Below, one piece after another: positions 8,272 through 18,021 of a DNA stretch of 64,000 bases. Origin of the DNA: Bacteroidales bacterium (lineage in GTDB: Bacteria; Bacteroidota; Bacteroidia; Bacteroidales; UBA7960); NCBI GenBank assembly GCA_019429365.1, contig JAHYJD010000010.1, positions 1 through 64,000 of the forward strand, read 5' to 3'. The translations under genes were made by a program, and so were the position numbers. The notes under the pieces are model-generated. The model was not told the origin of the DNA, did no database searches, and saw only the letters and a program-made list of their open reading frames with translations. The stretch's first letter is position 1, and every line of letters begins with the position of its first letter.

Positions 8272-9957
8272 CTAGTCAGGGTCTGCTTCAAAATCAGTCC
8301 CTGACTTTAAAATCAGGCCTTGATTTCTAAAAAATTTTAGCTCGTAAATTACTTCCGTTGTCGCCGGGTTACGAAACAGCAACTCGCTTTCTGCCACAAA
8401 GGGCGTGGGGCTTTCCTCGTGCAGCTTGGCCAGGGTTTTATCGAACAGTTCTTCCTCGTCGCGCTCAATGTACAAGTAAACATTTCGGCCCGAATCGATA
8501 ATTGTTTGCGCGTCGAAAGGTTCCACCCAGTATTTCAGGGTATTGTCCCAGGTGAAATAATTGTACACGAATGGATACAATTTGTCGAGAATAGGGGCGT
8601 ATTCCAGGCGTTTTTTGTGGTTGCCCCACACATGGCTGTAAGTGAGTGTATACTCAATGAAAGGAGAGCCATAATTTTGCGAAGTGATGATTTTGTAGCT
8701 GTCCTTTTCGAGCAGCTGGGCATAGTGCCAGGTGGGCATACGGTTTTCAATGTCGGCACCCATGGCCTGCGACTTAATGGGCAGCCAATGCAGGTTGTGC
8801 TCCACACTCCAGATCAGTAAAGCCGCAATGCCAATATTTATGGCGATATTCATTTTCCTTCCGGGATAAAACTTTTTGATAAGCTCCGCCATTAGGAAAA
8901 CCATTAGAGGCGAAAGCAGCAATACCGGAATAAAATACCGGTGTGCGTAATGTTTTCCCACCATCAACACCTGCACGGCAATAGACAAAATTACCGCGAC
9001 AGCCAGCAGGCTTATGCGCTTTTCTGCTTTCTTGCGGAACCATGCCAGGTAGGCGATCAAACTGGCAGTCAGCGCCAGAAAAACATAAAAGAACCTCTTC
9101 TCAAGATGAATCAGCTCGCGCAGGTTTGATTTTAAGGAAGCGAAATCAACGATGTTCGATTCGCCCCCGCCATACTGCCCGCTGTGAAAAAACAGGTCTT
9201 TGATCCAACCCCAGAAGATGTGAAAGCGAAGCGTCATAGGAAATGCGATGATAAAAAACAGCGCAAGAGAAATGCCCACAAAGGCTGCCTTTTTCTTCCA
9301 GCCATCCATGATCATAAAAGGAATGAACCATACGGGCAGGAATGTGAGCTTAATGGAAAGTCCGAAAGCCGACAGCAAAGCAAACAAAAAGAGCTGGTAA
9401 TGGCTTACCGGTTCTTTCTGAAAAAAAACCTTTATGATAAGTACCGTAAGCAGCACCAGCGGGAATGGCATAATGAGCTCGGGGGCCACACGTCCGATCA
9501 GGTCGTACCAGATCACAGGCAAAAAGGGTGCGGTTTGCACCAGCAGGGCATAGAAGATTGAGTTTGTGTATTGATAGGTTTTTTTGCCGGCATAAAACAA
9601 AAGCGCGGCTGTTAAGCCAGCAATGAACAGGCTGGTAACTGAAAGGTACATGTCGGGATGCAGAAAAACGTCCTCCACAAAGGGCTTTGGCAGCCCCCTG
9701 AAGAACCAGATAATTCTGAACACCAGGGCCACCAGAACTTGCAGCGGCGTGCCGGGATTGTCGATATGGGCCAGTTTCAGGGTGCCTTCCGACAGGGTGA
9801 GCCCGCTCATAAAATAAATGTACTCCGGGTCGCTCGATCGCAGCGAAAGGTTGCCAAGCAGATCGCGAAAATAAGCCCCGGCAATAAAATAAAGTACTGG
9901 CAGCAAAAAAAGGAGGGCTTGTTGCGTTTTGGGCAGATTGTCAGTCAGCCGTTTCAT
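8272..9957 (-). CDS. Polytopic membrane protein, GT39-like glycosyltransferase
   Basis: Multiple TM segments with a large C-terminal soluble part; overlaps a GT2 gene. Confidence 0.6.
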   Translation of the reverse strand: MKRLTDNLPKTQQALLFLLPVLYFIAGAYFRDLLGNLSLRSSDPEYIYFMSGLTLSEGTLKLAHIDNPGTPLQVLVALVFRIIWFFRGLPKPFVEDVFLHPDMYLSVTSLFIAGLTAALLFYAGKKTYQYTNSIFYALLVQTAPFLPVIWYDLIGRVAPELIMPFPLVLLTVLIIKVFFQKEPVSHYQLFLFALLSAFGLSIKLTFLPVWFIPFMIMDGWKKKAAFVGISLALFFIIAFPMTLRFHIFWGWIKDLFFHSGQYGGGESNIVDFASLKSNLRELIHLEKRFFYVFLALTASLIAYLAWFRKKAEKRISLLAVAVILSIAVQVLMVGKHYAHRYFIPVLLLSPLMVFLMAELIKKFYPGRKMNIAINIGIAALLIWSVEHNLHWLPIKSQAMGADIENRMPTWHYAQLLEKDSYKIITSQNYGSPFIEYTLTYSHVWGNHKKRLEYAPILDKLYPFVYNYFTWDNTLKYWVEPFDAQTIIDSGRNVYLYIERDEEELFDKTLAKLHEESPTPFVAESELLFRNPATTEVIYELKFFRNQGLILKSGTDFEADPD

Positions 9958-10690
9958 AAATCTTGTGTTTTATGAGCTTCCATTTTTGCAGGCGGTATTG
10001 CACCGAGGTTTTCAAAACCCCCAACCCGTAGATGGTGCTGTTTTTCATGTTGATGCTCGAGGCATCGTCGAAATACTTGGTGGGGCAGGTGATCTCGGCA
10101 ATGTCGTAGCCGGCATACCATATCTGGGCAAGCATCTGGTTGTCGAACACAAAGTTGTCGGAATTGGCCCTATAGTTGACTTTTTGCAGCACCTCGCGCG
10201 AAAAAGCCCGGTAGCCGGTATGGTACTCCGAAAGCTTGGCATTCATCAGTATATTTTGAAACAAGGTGAGTCCGCGGTTGGCCACATACTTGATCAGGGG
10301 CATGCCACCCCTGAGGGCACCCTTGCCAAGAATGCGCGAACCCAGCACCACATGATACTGACCTGATGCGATCAGGTGAGTCATAGCCGGAATTAATTTT
10401 GGGGTGTATTGATAGTCGGGGTGAAGCATCACCACAATATCGGCACCGATTTCGAGGGCCTTGTTGTAGCACGATTTCTGGTTGCCACCATAGCCCTTGT
10501 TTTTTTCGTGAACCACAATGTGCTTAATTCCAAGTGCCTTAGCCACTGCCACAGTGTCGTCGTGGCTCCGGTCATCCACCAGGATCACTTCGTCAACAAT
10601 CGAAAAATCTATTTCCTCATAGGTGATCTCCAGCGTCTTTGCTGCATTGTAGGCTGGCAATACTACCACAACCTTTTTCCCGTTAATCAT
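9941..10690 (-). CDS. Glycosyltransferase family 2
   Basis: VVVVLPAYNAAKTLEITYEEI, DEVILVDDRSHDDTV, DIVVMLHPDYQY. Confidence 0.9.
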   Translation of the reverse strand: MINGKKVVVVLPAYNAAKTLEITYEEIDFSIVDEVILVDDRSHDDTVAVAKALGIKHIVVHEKNKGYGGNQKSCYNKALEIGADIVVMLHPDYQYTPKLIPAMTHLIASGQYHVVLGSRILGKGALRGGMPLIKYVANRGLTLFQNILMNAKLSEYHTGYRAFSREVLQKVNYRANSDNFVFDNQMLAQIWYAGYDIAEITCPTKYFDDASSINMKNSTIYGLGVLKTSVQYRLQKWKLIKHKIYETAD

Positions 10691-10809
10691 TCAATCAGAT
10701 TTTTTGAACGATAAAAGTAAGAAGAAATTCGGGGAGGCAGGCGCTTTAAAATATCTAAAAACAGAGGTTCGTTGTCTTTAACTACAAACAAACTAACTTT
10801 CTGTTTGCC

Positions 10810-10817
10810 TATCTTTG
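10810..10817 (+). promoter_or_regulatory. Bacteroidetes -7 box TATCTTTG
   Basis: Matches TAnnTTTG 65 nt upstream of the 10882 start; no clear -33 seen. Confidence 0.4.
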
Positions 10818-10881
10818 CCTGTTGGTTAAGAAATATGTCGTAAATTGCATGCTTTGCCAGCCCCGGTTGTAGTATTTTTAA

Positions 10882-12027
10882 ATGAACAATAGCATGGTAA
10901 TAGCTTTACAGGAAGTTTTCAAAAAAAAGGATTTGAAGACTTTTATTCGCTTTCCTGATCAGCTTTACAAAGGTTGCGGGTATTATATCCCGGCTTTGCA
11001 TTCGAACCAGGAAGCCACTTTGTCAAAAGAAAAAAACCCGGCTTTTGAGCATTGCGAAGCCCGCTACTGGTTGGCATACAAGGGAAAAGAGATTGTTGGA
11101 AGGGTGGCTGGCATCATTAACCACCGTTACAACCAGGAGCGCAACACCAAATTTATGCGAATCGGGTGGCTCGATTTTGTGGAAGACCAACAAGTGCTAG
11201 AAATACTGCTCGGAGCAGTGGAAGACTGGGCTCACGAAAAGGGAATGGATGCGATCCACGGCCCACTGGGCTTCACCTCGTTCGATGCATCGGGAGTGCT
11301 TATCGAAGGCTTTGAAGAGTGGCCCACTTCCTTTGGCAAATACAATTATGCGTATTACGACGCCATGCTTCAAAAAGCCGGGTTTAAAAAGGACGTGGAC
11401 TGGGTGGAGTTTAGCATAAAGGTTCCTGAACAATTGACTCCGCGAGTGTTGGCTGTTACCGAAATGATTAAAAAGCGCTATGCCCTGCGCAACGCTTTGC
11501 TTCGAAACCAGAAAGAAGTAAGGGAATTAGCTCCTCAAATATTTGATTTGCTCAATAATGTCTATAACGACTTGTACGGGTTTTCTACCCTGACTCCCGC
11601 CCAGGTCGAGAACCTCACCAGGGAATTCTTGTCGTTGATACATCCCGATTATGTTTCGTTGATTCTTAATGAGCATGATGAAATTGTTGCCTTCGGAGTA
11701 GTCATGCCCTCGCTTACCAAAGCCCTCAAGAAAGCCAACGGAAGGCTTTTTCCCTTCGGCTTTCTTAGGTTGTTGTATGCCCTGCGATTCAACGACACCG
11801 TCGATATGCTGCTGATTGGCGTCAGGCCCGACTACCAGGGCAAGGGCGTACATGCGCTCGTTTTCGAGAAAATTGTGAAGACCTTTCACCGCCGCGGAAT
11901 AAAACGGGTGGAAACCACCCGCGAGCTCGAAGAGAACCACAAGGTGCAGCAACTCTGGACCGGATACGAGTCGCGCCTGCACAAAAGGGCAAGGTGCTAT
12001 ATTAAGGAAGTGAGAAGGAAGAAGTGA
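10882..12027 (+). CDS. GNAT-like acyltransferase domain protein
   Basis: C-terminal LLIGVRPDYQGKGVHALVFEKI resembles GNAT acetyl-CoA loop. Confidence 0.65.
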   Translation: MNNSMVIALQEVFKKKDLKTFIRFPDQLYKGCGYYIPALHSNQEATLSKEKNPAFEHCEARYWLAYKGKEIVGRVAGIINHRYNQERNTKFMRIGWLDFVEDQQVLEILLGAVEDWAHEKGMDAIHGPLGFTSFDASGVLIEGFEEWPTSFGKYNYAYYDAMLQKAGFKKDVDWVEFSIKVPEQLTPRVLAVTEMIKKRYALRNALLRNQKEVRELAPQIFDLLNNVYNDLYGFSTLTPAQVENLTREFLSLIHPDYVSLILNEHDEIVAFGVVMPSLTKALKKANGRLFPFGFLRLLYALRFNDTVDMLLIGVRPDYQGKGVHALVFEKIVKTFHRRGIKRVETTRELEENHKVQQLWTGYESRLHKRARCYIKEVRRKK

Positions 12028-12117
12028 GAAGTAAGCAGAAGGCAGTAATTGGCGAGGAAGCGAGGAAGTGAAGATTCGAGGAAGCGAAAGCATTAGTCAG
12101 TAAGCAGTAAGCACACC
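12005..12117. repeat. Low-complexity purine-rich degenerate repeats
   Basis: Recurrent gaggaagcga / gaagtgagaag / agtaagcag units. Confidence 0.6.
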
Positions 12118-12158
12118 TTGTCAGGGCCAGTCAAAAGCGAAAGGTTTTTTCAAACAAA

Positions 12159-12175
12159 AACAAATTCCATTTGTT
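12159..12175. promoter_or_regulatory. Inverted repeat AACAAA-N5-TTTGTT upstream of encapsulin operon
   Basis: Exact 6+6 arms about 67 nt upstream of the first ATG. Confidence 0.25.
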
Positions 12176-12241
12176 AAATCAAATAAGTGGTTTAAATGTT
12201 TTTATTATGCTTTTTTTATATTAACCAAAATCATATTATTT

Positions 12242-12619
12242 ATGTCGAACTATCACGAACCCGTAGAAGAGTTATCACCCGAGGCACGAAATTTTTCGCG
12301 TGCATTAAACAGCCTGAAGGAGGAGATTGAAGCCGTTGACTGGTATCATCAGCGTGTAGTAACTACCAACGATGCGGATTTGGCCGGCATTATGGCCCAT
12401 AACCGCGACGAAGAAATTGAACATGCCTGTATGACCCTCGAATGGTTGCGCCGAAACATGCCCGGCTGGGATGAAGAGCTACGCAACTGGTTGTTTAAGG
12501 AAGGAGATATTATGGGCGCCCATGGCAACGATCACGATACTGACGATCATGACCACGATAACGGAGCTGCCCCGAAACCGGGCGGTGACTCCTTGGGCAT
12601 TGGAAAAATTAAAAAATAA
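12242..12619 (+). CDS. Encapsulated ferritin-like protein (EncFtn), encapsulin cargo
   Basis: EEIEAVDWYHQR and HNRDEEIEHACMTLEWLRR; C-terminal targeting-peptide-like GGDSLGIGKIKK; adjacent to encapsulin. Confidence 0.93.
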   Translation: MSNYHEPVEELSPEARNFSRALNSLKEEIEAVDWYHQRVVTTNDADLAGIMAHNRDEEIEHACMTLEWLRRNMPGWDEELRNWLFKEGDIMGAHGNDHDTDDHDHDNGAAPKPGGDSLGIGKIKK

Positions 12620-12634
12620 AAAAGGAGAAACAAT

Positions 12635-13426
12635 ATGGATATTTTAAGAAAATCATTGGCACCCATTTCGCAAAAGGCTTGGGAAGAAATCAATGAAACC
12701 GCCGTTGAAGTGCTTTCATCGGTGCTTTCGGCACGCAAAATTGTTGATGTGGAAGGCCCCAAAGGGCTCGATTTTGCCGCCTTGTCCACCGGCCGTATCC
12801 AGGTGCCTGCCAACCAGAAAGGCGCTGTAAAATATGGCATTCACCAGGTGTTGCCGCTGGTTGAGACCCGCATTCCTTTCGAACTGAACGTGTGGGAACT
12901 CGACAACGTGGCCCGTGGCGCCCAGGACATCGATCTTGGCCCCATGGAAGATGCCGCCCGCAAAATTGCTCAGTTTGAAGAGAATGCCATTTACGAGGGT
13001 TTTAAAGCTGGCAATATTGCTGGCCTGAAAAACAGTTCGGATTACGGGGCCATTGCTTTCCCCGAAAATGCAGAAGACATCATGGGTGCCATTACGCAGG
13101 CCCTGACTAAGTTTAAGGCCAATTCCATTGGCGGGCCATACACCCTGGTGCTTAACAGTGAAAAATGGCAAATGGTTAACAGCTTTGTTCGAGGCTATCC
13201 GCTTCGCAAGCAGCTCGAAAGCCTGCTTGGTGGCAGTATTATTCTTGCCCCCTTTGTGAAGGATGCCTACCTGGTAACCGAAAGAGGCGGCGATTTAAAA
13301 ATGGTGATCGGGCAGGATATTTCCATTGGCTATGAGTCGCATAACAGCAAAACCGTGCAGCTTTACTTTACCGAATCTTTCACCTTCCAGGTGGTTGATC
13401 CGGCAGCTGTAATTGTGCTTAAGTAA
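12635..13426 (+). CDS. Encapsulin shell protein (family 1, linocin M18-like)
   Basis: N-term DILRKSLAPISQKAWEEI, VPLVETRIPF-like block, DLGPMEDAARKIAQFEENAIYEG, C-term SFTFQVVDPAAVIVLK. Confidence 0.95.
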   Translation: MDILRKSLAPISQKAWEEINETAVEVLSSVLSARKIVDVEGPKGLDFAALSTGRIQVPANQKGAVKYGIHQVLPLVETRIPFELNVWELDNVARGAQDIDLGPMEDAARKIAQFEENAIYEGFKAGNIAGLKNSSDYGAIAFPENAEDIMGAITQALTKFKANSIGGPYTLVLNSEKWQMVNSFVRGYPLRKQLESLLGGSIILAPFVKDAYLVTERGGDLKMVIGQDISIGYESHNSKTVQLYFTESFTFQVVDPAAVIVLK

Positions 13427-13451
13427 AGTTTGGTTTTTCATTTTCAAAGAA

Positions 13452-13488
13452 AAGCCGGCAGCAGATGAAGCTCTGCGCCGGCTTTTTT
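13452..13488. terminator. Intrinsic terminator after encapsulin
   Basis: AAGCCGGC-a-GCAGA-loop-TCTGC-GCCGGCTT followed by TTTT. Confidence 0.85.
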
Positions 13489-13524
13489 ATGCCCTTCTCA
13501 AGGGGCTGGTCAAATGCTTTATCT

Positions 13525-15180
13525 CTATTTGGCCTCCTTAAAATAATCTTCCATTACTTTTTTGAACTCGTTCATGTCCATGTCGTACTTGGGTGTTTGT
13601 GAACGTTTTTCCGGAAAGTTCTCCATGTGCAGGGTTTGCGTGGGGAAAGCAAAGCGCACGCCCAGCTTCTCAGCCAAACGAACAATTTCAATGAGGACCT
13701 CGTGGCGGGCCTTGAGCTCTTCGGGCCAGGAGGGCACATCGAAGAAAATGTAAAACATGATTTTGAGAGAGAAGTCGCCCATTTCGTTAAATTCGATAAT
13801 GAAAAAGTCCTTGCGGGTGTTGGGGTGCCTTTCCACAATTTTGCGCAGGCCCAGCACAAACACCTCGATCAGGTCGGGCGGGGTGTCGTAGGTAACGGCA
13901 ATGTGCATAAAGAAACGTCGGTACCTTCGCAGGCCATGGTTGTCGATGGTGGCATCGGCCAGCTTGCCGTTGGGCACATAAGTCAATGAATTTCTAAATG
14001 TACGCACCCGCGTGGAGCGGAAGCCCACCTCCTCCACGGTTCCGTCAATATCGCCGCTGCTGATCCAGTGCCCCACCGAAAAGGGCTTGTCGATAAAGAT
14101 CATGAGCGAGCCGAAGAAGTTTTTAAGCGTATCCTGGGCTGCAAGGGCCAATGCCAGGCCGCCAATGGAAATACCTGCAAGCAGTGCCGTGATATTCACA
14201 TCGAGGTTTTGTAAAATAAAAAGGCCGCCCACAATAATCACAAAGACCCGCAGCACCTTTCTTATAAGCGGCACCACATGGTTGTCGAGGCTGGTGTCGC
14301 TTTTGCCTGCCAGTCGCTCCAGGTACAACGAAAAAACATCCACCAGCTTGTAAAATACCAGTGTGGCGAAAAAAGGCAAGATGGCCTTAAAGGCAAAGAT
14401 GAAGTATTTTGAAATCTCAACAGGCAGCTGCAAAACCGGGAAAATGATCCCGATAAAGATAAACACCATGAAAAGGCTAAGGGGTTTGGCCACCGGAAGC
14501 ATATATGGTCTTACCAGGCGGTCGTAGCCAAGCTGCGAAGCCCCGCGATACAATAGCCTGCTGAAAACAAAGGTGAGCAGCTTGTGAAACAAAAAACTCA
14601 AAAGGATGATAAGCAAAATGCCCAGGTGCTGCCACAGAAATAAGCCCAGAATTTGTCTGGTGCCGGCCTGTGGTAGAACTTTGAGAAAACGGTCGATGCC
14701 GAAAGGGAACACCTCTTTGTGTAATTTCTCGATGGCCCTGATGCTATGGGGGCTGTAAATCCATTTTTCGTCTTTTCTCAGCAGGTAAACATCCTGCAGT
14801 TGCTCAATGGGGGCAAAAATCTTGTTGCCGGTTACCGAATCGGTAAACTCGGGATTCTGGGGCATGCGCTCAAGATCGATCAAATAGCCCCTGCCATCCA
14901 AAACCTGTTTAAACTTAATGGCAATTTCACGGGCCTCTTCCATTTCCATCCCCGGGTGCAAAAATACCAGCGCCGCTGAATCCGGATAGTAATGGTCGGT
15001 TTGCAAAAAGTCGAGGTGGGTGCGTATGCTGTGATAGGGGCTGCTCAGGTTGACCTGCGCAGGCTGATGTTCCGGCAAAAATTCAGGTACCTGGGCAAAA
15101 GATGAAAAATGGCCGAAAAAAAACAGAAAAAGAAAAAATAATAAACGCAACGAAGGTGAGATCAATAATTTAACTGGCAT
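13525..15180 (-). CDS. MscS-family mechanosensitive ion channel
   Basis: GISIGGLALALAAQDTLKNFFGSLMIFIDKPFSVGHWI and VEEVGFRSTRVRTF; likely start MPVKLL with signal peptide. Confidence 0.92.
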   Translation of the reverse strand: MPVKLLISPSLRLLFFLFLFFFGHFSSFAQVPEFLPEHQPAQVNLSSPYHSIRTHLDFLQTDHYYPDSAALVFLHPGMEMEEAREIAIKFKQVLDGRGYLIDLERMPQNPEFTDSVTGNKIFAPIEQLQDVYLLRKDEKWIYSPHSIRAIEKLHKEVFPFGIDRFLKVLPQAGTRQILGLFLWQHLGILLIILLSFLFHKLLTFVFSRLLYRGASQLGYDRLVRPYMLPVAKPLSLFMVFIFIGIIFPVLQLPVEISKYFIFAFKAILPFFATLVFYKLVDVFSLYLERLAGKSDTSLDNHVVPLIRKVLRVFVIIVGGLFILQNLDVNITALLAGISIGGLALALAAQDTLKNFFGSLMIFIDKPFSVGHWISSGDIDGTVEEVGFRSTRVRTFRNSLTYVPNGKLADATIDNHGLRRYRRFFMHIAVTYDTPPDLIEVFVLGLRKIVERHPNTRKDFFIIEFNEMGDFSLKIMFYIFFDVPSWPEELKARHEVLIEIVRLAEKLGVRFAFPTQTLHMENFPEKRSQTPKYDMDMNEFKKVMEDYFKEAK

Positions 15181-15271
15181 TTTATTTCTTTTAGCGAAAA
15201 AATAAATACAGGCTTGCTGGATTTTTGTAAAAATACAGAAATGCCGGCAAATTATGAAACCCAAAAGGTTT

Positions 15272-15955
15272 CTATTCTCCCACGAATTTTCTGATATTGC
15301 TTCGTTTTCCGAACAAAACCAGCACGTCACCTTCTTCGAGCTCAGAGCCTGCATACACAAAATCGCTGGCGTGTCCGGGATCGAAAGGTTCGGAAATGCT
15401 GGTACCAGTGCTTCGATGTTTTATAATGGATACCAGGTTGAGTTGAAACCTGCCCTTGAAGTCCACCTCAACCACTTTTTGCCCTACATATCTTTTTGGT
15501 ACCAGCACCTCGAGCAACTGATGGTCCTGACCAATAGGGTAGGAGTCAATCACATTGGGTGAGGTCATTCTTTTCACCAGTCGCTCGGCTGCCTCCATTT
15601 CCGGGTGTAATATTTCTTCCACCCCCAGGGCTTTAAAAACCGATTCGTGCACGGGCGAGGTTGAACGGGTTATGAGTCTTTTTACACTTTTCTCTTTGAG
15701 CAGGGCTGTAATCATAACCGAGGCGCCAAAATCCTCGCCAATGGCTACAATTACACCATCGGCTTCAGCCAGGGGAAGGGTAGCCAAGGCATAAGGGTCT
15801 TTGGCATCCAGGCAAATGGTATTTGTAATGCGTTCTTTGTGGGTTTCGACCTTTTGCATGTCGGTGTCAACGCCTAACACTTCATTGCCCAAGTCAGTAA
15901 GCATGGCTCCCAGCGAGGAACCAAAGTTGCCAAGTCCGAAAATGATGTATTTCAT
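15272..15955 (-). CDS. TrkA/KtrA-type potassium uptake regulatory subunit
   Basis: YIIFGLGNFGSSLGAMLTDLGNEVLGVDTD Rossmann RCK_N; C-terminal RCK_C-like region. Confidence 0.92.
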   Translation of the reverse strand: MKYIIFGLGNFGSSLGAMLTDLGNEVLGVDTDMQKVETHKERITNTICLDAKDPYALATLPLAEADGVIVAIGEDFGASVMITALLKEKSVKRLITRSTSPVHESVFKALGVEEILHPEMEAAERLVKRMTSPNVIDSYPIGQDHQLLEVLVPKRYVGQKVVEVDFKGRFQLNLVSIIKHRSTGTSISEPFDPGHASDFVYAGSELEEGDVLVLFGKRSNIRKFVGE

Positions 15956-15967
15956 AGCCCGGGGTTT

Positions 15968-17791
15968 TTAGTTAATATAAATTTGTTCGGAGGGGAATCG
16001 GTAGCTCCAACTCGAGAGCTTGCGGAAGAATGCCACCAGGATAGTCAGGGTGCCAATGCGGCCAATGAACATGGTAGCCGTAAGTATTAACTTTCCTGTA
16101 TCGTTAATTTGAGAGGTGACACCCAGGCTGAGCCCCACGGTGCTGAATGCCGAGAAACTCTCAAAAACCAGCGCCTTAAGGGGTAGCCCGGGATTGGTGT
16201 AAGAGAGGGAGAAAACACAACTTCCAATGACTACAATGGACATAATGATAATGCCAAAAGCCCGGTTGGTACTGTCGTTGGTAATTTCGCGGCCGAAAAT
16301 CTCCAGTCTGTTTCTTCCGCGGGCAATACTCGAAATATTCAACAGCGCCAGGGCAAAGGTGCTGGTTTTCACCCCGCCTCCGGTGGAACTCGGTGAGGCT
16401 CCCACCCACATTAGGAACAGGTAAAACAAAAGGGTGGGCACGGCAATGGCGGTCATGTCGACAGTGTTGAAACCAGCGGTGCGCGGAGTTACGGCCCCAA
16501 AAAAAGAAGTAACCAGCTGCCCGTACCAGCCAAGCCCACTAAGCACCCCATTGCGTTCAAACAACCAGAATCCCAGGGTGCCGCCTGCGACCAGAAAAAA
16601 GGTTGTGGCAAGCACAATGCGTGTGTTGGCATTGATAACCCTTGGAATGTGGTGAAATTTCTCGCGCCGGGTCAACTGGTTCCAGGTATTAATGCTGAAG
16701 TATTTCACGAAGGTGTAAAAATTAATAACCACCGGAAAACCAATGCCGCCTAATACGATTAGCCAGGCAATGACCAGGTGCATGTTAAAATTATAACGTG
16801 CTCCCATGCCGGCATCAAACATTCCATCGGTAAAAACAGAAAACCCTGCGTTGCAGAATGCCGAAATGGAGTGAAAGGCCGAAAACCACACTTTTTCCAG
16901 GCCGCTGTGCAAGCCGGCCGGAAAGGTCTGATAAATGAGCAGGGCGCCGGCAACTTCCAGCCCAAAGGTGAAGCCTAAGATTTTCAACAAGGTTTTATAT
17001 ATTTTGCTCAGCTGTTCTTCATTTATGAAGTCCTTAAGGAAAATCTGATTCTGGAAAGAGTGCGAGCCTTGAAAGAAAAACCCGAAGAAACTGGTGAAAA
17101 TCATAACCCCAAGCCCGCCCAACTGAATAAGAAACAAAATAACCCCCTGGCCCAATGGCGTGAAGTAGGTGGCCGTGTCGACCACGATAAGTCCGGTTAC
17201 ACATACGGCGCTGGCCGAAGTAAAAACCGCATCGATAAAACTGATGCCTTCGTGTGTTGACCTGGGCAACAAGAGCAAACCGGTACCAAAAATGATCAGA
17301 AAAAAGAAGCTTCCAAGGAAAAGTAAAGATGGGTTGAATCTGATGCGTAGCAACAGCAAGCTGCTTCTTGACAGCTCAATGACAAAAATACTTATCAGCA
17401 GCGCATGACTGAAATACTTTGAAGAGAAAAAATTTATCCAGGATTCAAATAATATTAATTGGTATTGATGAACAAAATGCAGATCGGTGGCCAGTATAAG
17501 CAACAGCAGAATAACTAACTCGGAAAGGAGCAAACCCGCTGACCTCTTTTTGGAAAAGCTGAGCGCAAATCTGATGGCAAAAAGAAGGGTAAAAACTGGG
17601 AAAATTACTCCGTATGCCTTGCGAACAAATTGCTGCCAGGAGGCTTCCTGCTGAAAACCAAAATCATAAACGACCAACAGCATTGAAAGGATACTGAAAA
17701 ACAGCAGCCATCTGTTGATTTTTTCCGGCAGATTCCTTTTCAGGAAATACCACTGGTCGACAATGCCTAGTTTTAAAATGTACCAACGCAT
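15968..17791 (-). CDS. TrkH/KtrB-type potassium uptake transmembrane subunit
   Basis: ASAVCVTGLIVVDTATYFTPLGQ, TPRTAGFNTVD, GASPSSTGGGVKTSTF. Confidence 0.94.
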   Translation of the reverse strand: MRWYILKLGIVDQWYFLKRNLPEKINRWLLFFSILSMLLVVYDFGFQQEASWQQFVRKAYGVIFPVFTLLFAIRFALSFSKKRSAGLLLSELVILLLLILATDLHFVHQYQLILFESWINFFSSKYFSHALLISIFVIELSRSSLLLLRIRFNPSLLFLGSFFFLIIFGTGLLLLPRSTHEGISFIDAVFTSASAVCVTGLIVVDTATYFTPLGQGVILFLIQLGGLGVMIFTSFFGFFFQGSHSFQNQIFLKDFINEEQLSKIYKTLLKILGFTFGLEVAGALLIYQTFPAGLHSGLEKVWFSAFHSISAFCNAGFSVFTDGMFDAGMGARYNFNMHLVIAWLIVLGGIGFPVVINFYTFVKYFSINTWNQLTRREKFHHIPRVINANTRIVLATTFFLVAGGTLGFWLFERNGVLSGLGWYGQLVTSFFGAVTPRTAGFNTVDMTAIAVPTLLFYLFLMWVGASPSSTGGGVKTSTFALALLNISSIARGRNRLEIFGREITNDSTNRAFGIIIMSIVVIGSCVFSLSYTNPGLPLKALVFESFSAFSTVGLSLGVTSQINDTGKLILTATMFIGRIGTLTILVAFFRKLSSWSYRFPSEQIYIN

Positions 17792-17961
17792 ACAGGCGGT
17801 TATAATGTCAGGACTAAAGAAACAACAGGCATTGCCTGAGCCCCAGCCTTACGCAGAGTAATGTGCATTGTGGTATCTTGAAGCAAGTGTTCAAATTTAC
17901 CAATTTATTGGCATGAATTGTCTTTTCTGCTGATTTTACGGACAAAATAAGCTGGCGGGCC

Positions 17962-17993
17962 TTGTATAAACATTTCAATTTCTTTTATCTTTG
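17962..17993 (+). promoter_or_regulatory. Putative Bacteroidetes promoter (TTG-N21-TATCTTTG)
   Basis: -7 TATCTTTG at 17986-17993 with upstream cTTG; 28 nt before CDS. Confidence 0.5.
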
Positions 17994-18021
17994 GTAAGAT
18001 TAAACCTATAAACCGAAAGTC

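Noticed and set aside
12005-12117. CRISPR-like repeats
   Set aside because: Units are short, degenerate and purine-rich without regular spacers.
13525-15360. Extended N-terminus of the MscS ORF overlapping trkA
   Set aside because: The first 60 residues look non-coding and overlap trkA; MPVKLL at 15180 gives a proper signal peptide and no overlap.
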